A stretch of 64,000 bases of DNA, from NCBI RefSeq assembly GCF_051401765.1, contig NW_027480463.1:3038001-3102000 (forward strand), read 5' to 3'. Source of the stretch: Calliopsis andreniformis. Taxonomy: Eukaryota; Arthropoda; Insecta; Hymenoptera; Andrenidae. Below, piece after piece: positions 37,709 to 51,180 of this stretch; position 1 is the stretch's first letter, and every line of letters begins with the position of its first letter. The notes under the pieces are model-generated. The model saw nothing but the letters and a program-made list of their open reading frames with translations. It made no database searches and had not been told where the DNA came from. The translations under genes and the position numbers were made by a program.

Positions 37709-40308
37709 TCCTCAATCCTCAATCCTCAATCCTCAATCTTCAATCGTCGATACTCAATCTTCAATCCTCAATACTCAATCCTCAATCTTCAATCCTCAGT
37801 CCCAAATCCTCAATCTTCAATACTCACTCCTCAATCCTCAGTCTTCAATCCTCAATGCTCAATCCTCAATCCTCAATCCTCAATCTTCAATCCTCAATAC
37901 TCAACCTTCAATCCTCAATCCTCAATTCTCGTTCCCCAATGCTCAATCCTCAATCGTCAATCCTCAATCCCCAGTCCTCATTCTTCAATCCTCAATACCC
38001 AATCCTCAATCTTCAATCCTCAATCCTCAATCCTCAATTCTCAATCCTCATTCCTCAACCCTCAGACCTCAAACAGCAATACTCAACCCTCCGTCCTCGT
38101 CCTCAATCCATAACCATCAATCCTCAATCCTCAATATTCAATCATCAATATTCAATCTTCAGTCCTCAATCCTCAATCCTCAATCCCCAATCCTCAATCC
38201 TCAATGTTCAATCCGCAATACCCAATCCTCAATCATCTATCCGCAATCCTCAATCCTCAATCCTCAATCCTCAATCCTCAATCCTCAACCTTCAATCCTC
38301 AATACTCAATCTTCAATCCTCAATCCTCAATCCTCAATCCTCAATCCTCATTCTTCAATCCTCAACACCCAATCCTCAATCTTCAATCCTCAATCCTCAA
38401 TCCTCAATTCTCAATCCTCAATCCTCAATCCTCAGACCTCAAACATCAATACTCAACCCTCAGTCCTCGTCCTCAATCCACAACCCTCAATCCTCGATCC
38501 TCAATCTTCAATCATCAATATTCAATCTTCAATCCTCAGTCCTCAATCCTCAATACACAATCCTCAATCCTCAATGTTCTATCCTCAATACGCAATCCTC
38601 AATCTTCAATCCTCAATCCTCAACCCTCAATCCTCAATCCTCAACCTTAATCTTCAATCCTCAGTACTCAATCTTCAATACGCATTCCTCAATCCTCAAT
38701 CCTCTATCCTCAATCGTCAATACTCAATACCCAATCCTCAATCTTCAATCCTCAATCCTCAATCCTCAGTGCTCAATCCTCAATCCTCAATCCTCAATCT
38801 TCAGTCCTCAGTCACAAATCCTCAATCTTCAATACTCACTCCACAATCCTCAATCTTCAATCCTCAATCCTCAATCCTTAGTCCTCAATCCTCAATCCTC
38901 AATCCTCAATCTTCAATCCTCAGTCACAAATCGTCAATCTTAAATGCTCACTCCTCAATCCTCAATCTTCAATCCTCAATACTCAGTCTTCAATCCTCAA
39001 TCCTCAATCCTCAATCCTCATTCTTCAATCCTCAATACCCATTCCTCAATCTTCAATCCTCAATCCTCAATCCTCAATTCTCAATCCTCAATCCTCAATC
39101 CTCAATCTTCAATCCTCAATCCTCAATCCTCAGTGCTCAATCCTCAATCCTCAATCCTCAATCTTCAATCCTCAGTCACAAATCCTCAATCTTCAATACT
39201 CACTCCTCAATCCTCAATCTTCAATCCTCAATCCTCAATCCTCAGTCCTCAATCCTCAATCCTCAATCCTCAATCTTCAATCCTCAGTCACAAATCCTCA
39301 ATCTTAAATGCTCACTCCTCAATCCTCAATCTTCAATCCTCAATACTCAGTCTTCAATCCTCAATCCTCAATCCTCAATCCTCATTCTTCAATCCTCAAT
39401 ACCCATTCCTCAATCTTCAATCCTCAATCCTGAATCCTCAATTCTCAATCCTCAATCCTCAATCCTCAATCCTCAATCCTCAATCCTCAATGTTCAATCC
39501 GCAATACCCAATCCTCAATCTTCTATCCGCAATCCTCAATCCTCAATCCTCAATCCTCAATCCTCAATCCTCAATCCTCAATCCTCAATCCTCAATCTTC
39601 AATCCTCAATACTCAATCTTCAATCCTCAATCCTCAGTCCTCAGTCCTCAAACATCAATACTCAACCCTCAGTCCTCGTCCTCAATCCACAACCCTCAAT
39701 CCTCGATCCTCAATCTTCAATCATCAATATTCAATCTTCAATCCTCAATCCTCAATCCTCAATACTCAATCCTCAATCCTCATTGTTCTATGCTCAATAC
39801 GCAATCCTCAACCTTCAATCCTCAATCCTCAATCCTCAATCCTCACCCTCAATCCTCAATCCTCAGACCTCAAACCTCAATCCTGAAGCCACAATCCTGA
39901 ACCCCCAATATTCAGCCCTCAGACCTCAACAATCAGTTCTGAATCCTCAATCGTCAATAGAATATCCTCAATTCACAGGTTTCAATACTCAATACTCAGC
40001 CTGCAATCTTCAAATCTCTATCCACAAACATCAATTCTCATCACTCAACCCTCAATATTCAACGCACAACCCTCAACCATCAATCCTCAGTCCTCAAAAC
40101 TCAATCCCTAATCCTCAATCCTGAATCCTCAATCTTCAGCCCTCAGTCCTCAACAATCAATGGTCAATCCTCAGTCCTCCATGGAGTATCCTCAATTCAC
40201 AGTTTTCAATACACAATCCCTATTCTTCAATCTTCAAATCTCAATCCACAAACATCAGTTCTCATCACTCAACCCTCAACACTCAGTCCTCAGTCTTCAA
40301 TCCTCAAT

Positions 40309-40812
40309 CATCAATCCTCAATCTTCAATCCTCAATACTCAATCTTCAATCCTCAATCCTCAATTCTCAATCCTCAATGCTGAATCCTCAATCGTCAATC
40401 CTCAATCCCCAATCCTCAATCTTCAATTCTCAATCCTCAATCGTCAATCCTCAGTCCTCAATCCTCGATCCTCAATACTCAATCTTCAATCCTCAATCCT
40501 CAATCCTCAATCCTCAATTCTCAATCCTCAATCCTCAATCCTCAATCTTCAATACTCAATCATCAATCCTCAATCTTCAATCCTCAATACTCAATCTTCA
40601 ATCCTCAATCCTCAATTCTCAATCCTCAATGCTGAATCCTCAATCGTCAATCCTCAATCCCCAATCCTCAAACTTCAATTCTCAATCCTCAATCGTCAAT
40701 CCTCAGTCCTCAATCCTCGATCCTCAATACTCAATCTTCAATCCTCAATCCTCAATCCTCAATCCTCAACCCTCAATCCTCAATTCTCAATCTTCAATCC
40801 TCAATACTCAAT
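40309..40812 (+). repeat. 252-bp tandem duplication (two copies), repeated at 53,781-54,284
   Basis: CATCAATCCTCAATC starts at 40,309 and 40,561, and the rare CAATGCTGAATCC variant has its G at 40,379 and 40,631; both shifts are 252 bp, exactly 36 heptamers. The two halves differ slightly (CAATCTTCAATTC against CAAACTTCAATTC). The right end is approximate. The pair is copied with the 13,472-bp unit. Confidence 0.85.
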
Positions 40813-42783
40813 CTTCAATCCTCAATGCTCAGTCCTCAAATTTCAATTCTGAATCCTCAATCCGGAATCCTCAATCTTCAGCCCTCAGTCCTCAACAATC
40901 AGTTGTCAATCCTCAATCCTCAATAGAATATACTCAATTCACAGTTTTCAATACTCAATACTCAATCTGCAATCTTCAAATCTCTATCCACAAACATCAA
41001 TTCTCATCACTCAACCCTCAACACTCAGTCCTCAAAGCTCAATCCTCAATCCTCAATTCTCAATCTTCAATCCTCAATACTGAACCTTCAATCCTCAATC
41101 CTCAATCCTCAGTCGTCAATCCTCAATCCTCAATCTTAATCTTCAATCCTCAGTTCTCAATCTTCAATCCTCAATCCTCAATCCTCAATCCTCAATCCTC
41201 AATCTTCAATCTTCAATACACAATCTTCAATCCTGAATCCTCAATCCTCAATCCTCAATCCCCAATCTTAATATTCAATCCTCAGTACTCAATCATCAAG
41301 CCTCAATCCTCAATCCTCAATCCTCAATCCTCTACCTTCAATCCTCAATACTCAATCTTCAATCCTCAATCCTCAATCCTCAATCCTCAATCCTCAATCC
41401 TCAATCCTCAATCCTCAATCGTCAATCTTCAATCCTCAATACTCAATCTTCAATCCTCAATCCTCAATACTCAATACTCAATCCTCATTCTACAATCCTC
41501 AATACCCAATCCTCAATCTTCAATCCTCAATCTTCAATCATCAATATTCAATCTTCAATCCTCAATCCTCAATCCTCAATACTCAATCCTCAATCCTCAA
41601 TGTTCTATCCTCAATACGCAATCCTCAATCTTCAATCATCAATCCTCAATCCTCATCCTCAATCCTCAATCCTCAATCTTAATCTTCATTCCTCAACACT
41701 CAACCTTCAATCCTCATTCTTCAATCCTCAATACCCAATCCTCAATCTTCAATCCTCAATCCTCAATCCTCAATCCTCAATCCTCAATCTTCAATCCTCA
41801 ATCCTCAATCCTCAATCCACAATCCTCAATCTTCAATCCACGATTCTCAATCTTCAATCCTCAATCCTCAATCCTCAATCTTCAATCCTCAGTCCCAAAT
41901 CCTCAATCTTCAATACTCACTCCTCAATCCTCAGTCTTCAATCCTCAATGCTCAATCCTCAATCCTCAATCCTCAATCTTCAATCCTCAATACTCAACCT
42001 TCAATCCTCAATCCTCAATTCTCAATCCCCAATGCTCAATCCTCAATCGTCAATCCTCAATCCCCAGTCCTCATTCTTCAATCCTCAATACCCAATCCTC
42101 AATCTTCAATCCTCAATCCTCAATCCTCAATTCTCAATCCTCATTCCTCAACCCTCAGACCTCACACAGCAATACTCAACCCGCCGTCCTCGTCCTCAAT
42201 CCACAACCATCAATCCTCAATCCTCAATATTCAATCATCAATATTCAATCTTCAGTCCTCAATCCTCAATCCTCAATCCTCAATCCTCAACCTTAATCTT
42301 CAATCCTCAGTACTCAATCTTCAATACTCATTCCTCAATCCTCAATCCTCAATCCTCATTCTTCAATCCTCAACACCCAATCCTCAATCTTCAATCCTCA
42401 ATCCTCAATCCTCAATTCTCAATCCTCAATCCTCAATCCTCAGACCTCAAACATCAATACTCAACCCTCAGTCCTCGTCCTCAATCCACAACCCTCAATC
42501 CTCGATCCTCAATCTTCAATCATCAATATTCAATCTTCAATCCACAATCCTCAATCCTCAATACACAATCCTCAATCCTCAATGTTCTATCCTCAATACG
42601 CAATCCTCAATCTTCAATCCTCAATCCTCAACCCTCAATCCTCAATCCTCAACCTTAATCTTCAATCCTCAGTACTCAATCTTCAATACTCATTCCTCAA
42701 TCCTCAATCCTCAATCCTCAATCCTCAATCTTCAATCCTCAATACCCAATCCTCAATCTTCAATCCTCAATCCTCAATCCTCA

Positions 42784-44778
42784 GTGCTCAATCCTCAATC
42801 CTCAATCCTCAATCTTCAATCCTCAGTCACAAATCCTCAATCTTCAATACTCACTCCTCAATCCTCAATCTTCAATCCTCAATCCTCAATCCTCAGTCCT
42901 CAATCCTCAATCCTCAATCCTCAATCTTCAATCCTCAGTCACAAATACTCAACCTTAAATACTCACTCCTCAATCCTCAATCTTCAATCCTCAATACTCA
43001 GTCTTCAATCCTCAATCCTCAATCCTCAATCCTCATTCTTCAATCCTCAATACCCAATCCTCAATCTTCAATCCTCAATCCTCAATCCTCAATTCTCAAT
43101 CCTCAATCCTCAATCCTCAATCCTCAATCCTCAATCCTCAATGTTCAATCCGCAATACCCAATCCTCAATCTTCTATCCGCAATCCTCAATCCTCAGTCC
43201 TCAATCCTCAATCCTCAATCCTCAATCCTCAATCTTCAATCCTCAGTACTCAATCTTCAATCCTCAATCCTCAATCCTCAATCCTCAATTCTCAATCCTC
43301 AATCCTCAATCCTCAATCCTCAATCCTCAATCCTCAATGTTCAATCCGCAATACCCAATCCTCAATCTTCTATCCGCAATCCTCAATCCTCAATCCTCAA
43401 TCCTCAATCCTCAATCCTCAATCCTCAATCTTCAATCCTCAATACTCAATCTTCAATCCTCAATCCTCAATCCTCAATCCTCAACCCTCATTCTTCAATC
43501 CTCAATACCGAATCCTCAATCTTCAATCCTCAATCCTCAATCCTCAATTCTAAATCCTCAATTCTGAATCCTCAGACTTCAAACATCAATACTCAACCCT
43601 CAGTCCTCGTCCTCAATCCACAACCCTCAATCCTCAATCCTCAATATTCAGTCATTAATATTCAACCTTCAATCCTCAATCCTCAATCCTCTATCCTCAA
43701 CACTCAATCCTCACTGTTCAATCTTCAATACCCAATCATCAGTCTTCAATCCTCAATCCTCAATCCTCAATCCTCAATCCTCAATCCTCTGTCCTCAAAC
43801 CACAATCCTGAGCCCTCAACCCGGAATCCTCAATCTTCAGCCCTAAGTCCTCAACAATCAGTTGTGAATCCTCAATCCTCAATAGAATATCCTCAATTCA
43901 CAGTTTTCAATACTCAATACTCAATCTGCAATCATCAGACCTCTATCCACAAACATCAATTCCCATCACTCAACCCTCAATACTCAGTCCCCAATCCCCA
44001 ATCTTCAATCCTCAATCCTCAATCCTCAATCCTCAACCTTAATCTTCAATCCTCAGTACTCAATCTTCAATCCTCAATCCTAAATCCTCAATACTCAATC
44101 CTCATTCTTCAATCCTCAACACCCAATCCTCAATCTTCAATCCTCAATCCTCAATCCTCAATGCTCAATGCTCAATCCTCAATCCTCAGACCTCAAACAG
44201 CAATACTCAACACTCAGTCCTCGTCCACAATCCACAACCCTCAATCCTCGATCCTCAATCTTCAATCATCAATATTCAATCTTCAATCCTCAATCCTCAG
44301 TCCTCAATACTCAATCCTCAATCCTCAATGTTCTATCCTCAATACGCAATCCTCAATCTTCAATCCTCAATCCTCAATCCTCAATCCTCAATCCTCAATC
44401 CTCAATCTTAATCTTCATTCCTCAGTACTCACCCTTCAATCCTCAATCCTCAATCCTCAGTCCTCAAACCTCAATCCTGAATCCACAATCCTGAACCCCC
44501 AATATTCAGCCCTCAGACCTCAACAATCAGTTGTGTGTCCTCAATCGTCAATAGAATATCCTCAATTCACAGGTTTCAATACTCAATACTCAGCCTGCAA
44601 TCTTCAAAACTCTATCCACAAACATCAATTCTCATCCCTCAACCCTCAATATTCAACGCACAACCCTCCACCATCAATCCTCAGTCCTCAAAACTCAATC
44701 CCTAATCCTCAATCCTGTATCCTCAATCTTCAGCCCTTAGTCCTCAACAATCAATTGTCAATCCTCTCTCCACCATAG
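42784..44778 (+). other. Longest open stretch in copy 1, 664 codons; judged non-coding
   Basis: It opens with GTG and would encode about 90 imperfect copies of a heptapeptide of the type S-I-L-N-P-Q-S, rich in Ser, Asn, Gln, Ile and Pro. No fold, signal peptide or membrane segment is recognisable. Overlapping stretches in the other two frames (42,582-43,553 and 43,337-43,567) are open at the same time and encode the same heptapeptide, which a real gene would not show. There is no purine-rich ribosome binding site upstream; the strand is almost free of G. The identical stretch recurs at 56,256-58,250. It is listed so that an automatic gene caller's prediction here can be discounted. Confidence 0.85.
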
Positions 44779-47700
44779 AATATCCTCAATTCACAGTTTT
44801 CAATACTCAATACCTATTCTTCAATCTTCAAATCTCAATCCACAAACATCAATTCTCATCACTCAACCCTCAACACTCAGTCCTCAATCTTCAATCCTCA
44901 ATCATCAATCCTCAATCTTCAATCCTCAATACTCAATCTTCAATCCTCCATCCTCAATCCTCAATCCTCAATCCTCAATCCTCAATCGTCAGGCTTCAAT
45001 GCTCAATACTCAATCTTCAATCCTCAATCCTCAATACTCAATCCTCAATCATCATTCTTCAATCCTTAATACCCAATCCTCAATCTTCAATCCTCAATCC
45101 TCAATCCTCAATCCTCAATCCTCAATCCTCAGTCCTCAGTCCTCAAACCTCAATCCTCAACCCTCAGCTCTCATCCTCAATCCTTAATCGACAATCCTCA
45201 ATCCTCAATCTTCTATCCTCAATACTCAACCTTCAATCCTGAATCCTCAGTCCTCAATGTTCAATCCTCAATCCTCAGTCCTCAAACCTCAATCCTGAAT
45301 CCTCAATCCTCAATCCTCAACCCTCAATCCTTAATCGTCAATATTCAATCCTCAATACTCAATCGTCAATCCTCAGTCCTCAATCCTCAATCCTCAATCT
45401 TAATCTTCAATCCTCAGTTCTCAATCTTCAATCCTCAATCCTCAATCCTCAATCCTCAATCCTCAATCTTCAATCTTCAATACACAATCTTCAATCCTGA
45501 ATCCTCAATCCTCAATCCTCAATCCCCAATCTTAATATTCAATCCTCAGTACTCAATCATCAAGCCTCAATCCTCAATCCTCAATCCTCAATCCTCTACC
45601 TTCAATCCTCAATACTCAATCTTCAATCCTCAATCCTCAATCCTCATTCCTCAATCCTCAATACTCAATCCTCAATCCTCAATCGTCAATCTTCAATCCT
45701 CAATACTCAATCTTCAATCCTCAATCCTCAATACTCAATACTCAATCCTCATTCTACAATCCTCAATACCCAATCCTCAATCTTCAATCCTCAATCTTCA
45801 ATCATCAATATTCAATCTTCAATCCTCAATCCTCAATCCTCAATACTCAATCCTCAATCCTGAATCCTCAATCCTGAATCCTCAAGCTTCAGCTCTCAGT
45901 CCTCAACAATCAGTTGTCAATCCTCAATCCTCAATAGAATATCCTCAATTCACAGTTTTCAATGCCCAATACTCAATCTGCAATCTTCAAATCTCTATCC
46001 AGAAACATAAATTCTCATCACTCAACCCTCAACACTCAGTATTCAATGTTCAATCCTCATCCTCAATTCTGAATCTTCAATCCTCAATACTGAATCTTCA
46101 ATTCGCAATCCTCAATCCCCAATCCTGAATCCTCAATACTCAATCCTCAATGCACAATCCTCGATCGTCAATCCTCAATCCTCAATACTCAATCTTCAAT
46201 CCTCAATCCTCAATCCTCAATCCTCAATCCTCAATCCTCAATCCTCATTCTTCAATCCTCAATACCCAATCCTCAATCTTCAACCCTCAATCCTCAATCC
46301 TCAATTCTCAATCCTCAATCCTCAGACCTCAGTCCTCAAACCTCAATCCTCAACCCTCAGCCCTCATCCTCAATCCTCAATCCTCAATCCTCAATTCTCA
46401 ATCCTCAATCCTCTGTCCTTAGTCCTCAAACCTTAATCCTCAACCCTCAGCCCTCATCCTCAATCCTCAATCCTCAATCCTCAATCCTCAATCATCAATC
46501 CTCAATACTCAATCTTCAATCCTCAATCCTCAGTCCTCAAACCTCAATTCTGAATCCTCAATCCTGAATCCTCAATATTCAGCCCTCAGTCCTCAACATT
46601 CAGTTGTCAATCCTCAATCCTCAATAGAATATCCTCAATTCACAGTTTTCAATACTCAATACTCAATCTGCAATCATCAAATCTCTTTCCAGAAACATAA
46701 ATTATCATCACTCAACCCCCAACACTCAGTACTCAATGTTCAATCCTCATCCTCAATTCTGAATCTTCAATCCTCAATACTGAATCTTCAACTCGCAATC
46801 CTCAATCCCCAATCCTCAATCCTCAATCCTCAATCCTCAATCTTCAATCCTCAACCCCAACCCTCAATCCTGAATTCGCAATCCTCAATAGTCGACCTTC
46901 AATCCACAATACTCAATATTCAATCCTCAATCCTCAATCCTCAATGCTCAATCATCATTCTTCAATCCTCAATACCCTATCCTCAATCTTCAATCCTCAA
47001 TCCTCAATCCTCAATCTTCAATCCTCAATGCTCAATCTTCAATCCTCAATCCTCAACCCTCAATCCTCAATCCTCAATCCTCAATCGTCAATCCTCAATA
47101 TTCAATCCTCAACAGCCAATCCTCAATCTTCAATCCTCAATCCTCAATCCTCAATTCTCTATCCTCAATCCTCAATCCTCAGTCCTCTCTCCTCAAACCT
47201 CAATCCTGAATCCTCAATCCTGAATCCTCAAGCTTCAGCCCTCAGTCCTCAACAATCAGTTGTCAATCCTCAATCCTCAATAGAATATCATCAATTTACA
47301 GTTTTCAATACTCAATACTCAATCTGCAATCTTCAAACCTCTATCCACAAACATCAATTCTCATCATTCAACCCTCAACACTCAGTCCTCAATGTTCAAT
47401 CCTCAATCCTCAATTCTCAATCTTCAATCCTCAATACTGAACCTTCAATCCTCAATCCTCAATTCTCAGTCCTCAATCCTCAATCCTCAATCTTAATCTT
47501 CAATGCTCAGTACTCAATCCTCAATCCTCAATCCTCAATCCTCAATCCTCAATCCTCAATCTTCAATCCTCAATAGTCGATCTTCAATCCTCAATCCTCA
47601 ATCCTCAATCCTCAATCCTCAATCCTCAATCCTCAATCCTCTATCCTCAATCTTAATCTTCAATCCTCAATCCTCAATCCTCAATCCTCAACCTTCAATA

Positions 47701-49109
47701 CTCGATACTCAATCTTCAATCCTCAATCCTCAATCCTCAATCCTCAATCCCCAATCCTCAATCCTCAATCGTCAATCTTCAATCCTCAATACTCAATCTT
47801 CAATCCTCAATCCTCTGTCCTCAATCCTCAATCCTCATTCTTCAAGCCTCAATACCGAATCCTCAATCTTAAATCCTCAATCCACAATTCGCAATCCTCA
47901 ATCCTCAATCCTCAGGCCTCAAGTATCAATACTCAACCCTCAGTCCTCGTCCTCAATCCCCGACCTACAATCCTCAATCCTCAATCTTCATTCATCAATA
48001 TTCAACCTTCAATCCTCAATCCTCAATACTCAATCCTCAATCCTCAATCCTCAATGTTCAATCCTCAATACCCGATCCTCAGGCTTCAATCCTCAACCCT
48101 CGATCCTCAATCCTCAGTCCTCAACCCTCAATCCTCAATCCTCAATCGTCAATCTTCAATCCTCAATACTCAATCTTCAATCCTCAATCCGCTGTCATCA
48201 ATACACAATCCTCATTCGTCAATCCTCAATACCCAATTCTCAATCTTCAATCCTCAATCCTCAATTCTCAATTCTCAATCCTCAATCCTCAGACCTCAGA
48301 CATCAATATTCAACACTCAGTCCTCGTCCTCAATCCACAACCCTCAATCCTCAACCCTCAATCTTTCATCATCAATATTCAATCTTCAATCCTCAATCCT
48401 CGATCCTCAATCCTCAATCCTCAATCCTCAATCTTCACTCCTCAAACCTCAATCCTCAATCCTCAATGTTCAAACCTCAATACCCAATCCTCAGTCTTCA
48501 ATCCTCAATCCTCCGTCCTCAATCCTCAATCCTCAATCCTCAATCCTCAGACCTCAAACCTCAATCCTGAATCCTCAATCCTGAATCCTCAATCTTCAGC
48601 CCTCAGTCCTCAACAATCAGTGGTCCATCCTCAATCCTCAATAGAATATCATGATTTCACAGTTTTCAATACTCAATACTCAACCAGCAATCTTTAAATC
48701 TCTATCCACAAACATCAATCCTCGTCACTCAACCCTCAACACTCAGTCCCCAATCCTCAATATTCAATCCTCAATCCTCAATCCTCAATCCACAATCCTC
48801 AACCTCCAATCCTTAATACTCAATCTTTAATCCTCAATCCCCAACCCTCAATCCTCAATTCGCAATCCTCAATAGTCGATCTTCAATCCTCAATACTCAG
48901 TATTCAATCCACAATCCTCAATCCTCAATCCTCAATCATCATTCTTCAATCCTCAATACCCAATCCTCAACCTTCAACCCTCAATCCTCAATCCTCAATT
49001 CTCAATCCTCAATCCTCAGTCCTCAGTCCTCAAACCTCAATCCTCAACCCACAGCCCTCATCCTCAATCCTCAATCCTCAATCCTCAATTCTCAATCTTC
49101 AATCCTCAA

Positions 49110-51180
49110 TACTCAATCTTCAATCCTCAATGCTCAGTCCTCAAATTCCAATTCTGAATCCTCAATCCGGAACCCTCAATCTTCAGCCCTCAGTCTTCAA
49201 CAATCGGTTGTCAATCCTCAATCCTCAATAGAATATACTCAATTCACAGTTTTCAATACTCAATACTCAATCTGCAATCTTCAAATCTCTATCCACAAAC
49301 ATCAATTCTCATCACTCAACCCTCAACACTCAGTCCTCAATGTTCAACCCTCAATCCTCAATTCTCAATCTTCAATCCTCAATACTGAACCTTGAATCCT
49401 CAATCCTCAATCCTCAGTCCTCAATCCTCAATCCTCACTCTTAATCTTCAGTCCTCAGTACTCAATCTTCAATCCTCAATCCTCAATCCTCAATCCTCAA
49501 TCCTCAATCTTCAATCCTCAATACACAATCTTCAATCCTCAATCCTCAATCCTCAATCCTCAATCCTCAATCCTCAATCTTAATCTTCAATCCTCAGTAC
49601 TCAATCTTCAATCCTCAATCCTCAATCTTCAATCCTCAATTCTCAATCTTCAATCTTCAATCCTCAATACTCAATCTTCAATCCTCTATCCGCTGTCCTC
49701 AATCCTCAATCCTCATTCGTCATTCCTCAATACCCAATCCTCAATCTTCAATCCTCAATCCTCAATTCTCAATCTTCAATCCTCAATACTGAACCTTCAA
49801 TCCTCAATCCTCCATCCTCAGTCCTCAATCCTCAATCCTGAATATTAATCTTCAATCCTTAGTACTCAATCTTAATCTTCAATCCTCATTACTCAATCTT
49901 CAATCCTCAATCCTCAATCCTCAATCCTCAATCCTCAATCTTCAATCCTCAATACTCAATCTTCAATCCTCAATCCTCAATCCTCAATCCTCAATCCTCA
50001 ATCCTCAATCCTCAATCGTCAATCTTCAATCCTCAATACTCAATCTTCAATCCTCAATCCGCTGTCCTCAATCCTCAATCCTCATTCATCAATCCTCAAT
50101 ACCCAATCCTCAATCTTCAATCCTCAATCCTCAATTCTCAATTCTCAATCCTCAATCCACAGACCTCAGACATCAATATTCAACACTCAGTCCTCGTCCT
50201 CAATCCACAACTCTCAATCCTCAACCCTCAATCTTTAATCATCAATATTCAATCTTCAATCCTCAATCCTCGATCCTCGATCCTCAATCCTCAATCCTCA
50301 ATCTTCACTCCTCAAACCTCAATCCTCAATCCTCAATGTTCAAACCTCAATACCCAATCCTCAGTCTTCAATCCTCAATCCTCCGTCCTCAATTCTCAAT
50401 CCTCAATCCACAATCCTCAATCCTCAATCGTCAATCTTCAATCCTCAATACTCAATCTTCAATCCTCAATCCTCAATACTCAATACTCAATCCTCATTCT
50501 ACAATCCTCAATACCCAGTCCTCAATCTTCAATCCTCAATCTTCAATCATCAATATTCAATCTTCAATCCTCAATCCTCAATCCTCAATACTCAATCCTC
50601 AATCCTCAATGTTCTATCCTCAATACGCAATCCTCAATCTTCAATCATCAATCCTCAATCCTCAATCCTCATTCCTCAATCCTCAATCTTAATCTTCAAT
50701 CCTCAACACTCAATCTTCAATCCTCATTCTTCAATCCTCAATACCCAATCCTCAATCTTCAATCCTCAATCCTCAATCCTCAGTTCGCAATCCTCAATCC
50801 TCAACCCTCAGACCTCAGGCATCAACACTCAACCCTCAGTCCTCGTTCTCAATCCACAACCCTCAATCCTCGATCCTCAATCTTCAATCATCAATATTCA
50901 ACCTTCAATCCTCAATCCTCAATCCTCAATACTCAATCCTCAATCCTCAATGTTCTATCCTCAATACGCAATCCTCAATCTTCAATCCTCAAACCTCAAT
51001 CCTCAATCCTCAATCCTCAACCCTCAATCTTAATCTTCAATCCTCAGTACTCAATCTTCAATCCTCAATCCTCAATACTCAATCCTCAATCCTCATTATT
51101 CAATCCTCAATACCCAATCCTCAATCTTCAATCCTCAATCCTCAATCCTCAATCCTCAATCCTCAATCTTCAATCCTCAA
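49110..51180 (+). repeat. 2,071-bp module A, copy 6
   Basis: This is module copy 5 shifted by 13,472 (Box I at 49,231). It is again a single module, as expected if it was carried by the large duplication. Confidence 0.87.

Larger units (their letters stand above)
38400..46900 (+). repeat. Mosaic array inside the 13,472-bp unit, with the longest open stretches
   Basis: After about 38,290 the match to the 6,125-bp unit is lost, first by a one-heptamer length difference and then by a switch of segment. This region mixes left-domain Box I subtypes (TCACAGGTTTC form at 39,960 and 44,554; CATGGAGTATCC at 40,184) with right-domain ones (40,926; 43,885; 45,937; 46,627). Two sub-segments beginning GTTCTATCC near 38,576 and 42,584 are related at shift 4,008. 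The longest open stretches of the array fall here because few TGA- or TAG-generating variants occur. No gene is recognised. Confidence 0.78.
33772..47243 (+). repeat. 13,472-bp higher-order repeat, copy 1
   Basis: Every landmark and every long translated stretch between here and 47.2 kb recurs 13,472 bp downstream with identical translation (pairs from 34,031, 35,920, 37,855, 38,574, 40,377, 42,784, 46,150 and others). Left edge: base 33,771 is G while 47,243 is C. Right edge: 47,243 and 60,715 agree, while 47,297 (T) and 60,769 (C) differ. The breakpoint therefore lies within about 53 bp inside a Box I element. I found no mismatch between the copies at the places I checked, but did not align them in full. 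It contains module A copy 5 and a 252-bp internal tandem repeat. It overlaps the end of U copy 2. Confidence 0.92.

Noticed and set aside
40377..42296. A 639-codon open stretch and its duplicate at 53,849-55,768 as a candidate repeat protein gene
   Set aside because: Same reasons. In addition, 41,600-42,658 is open in another frame over the same bases with the same repeat.
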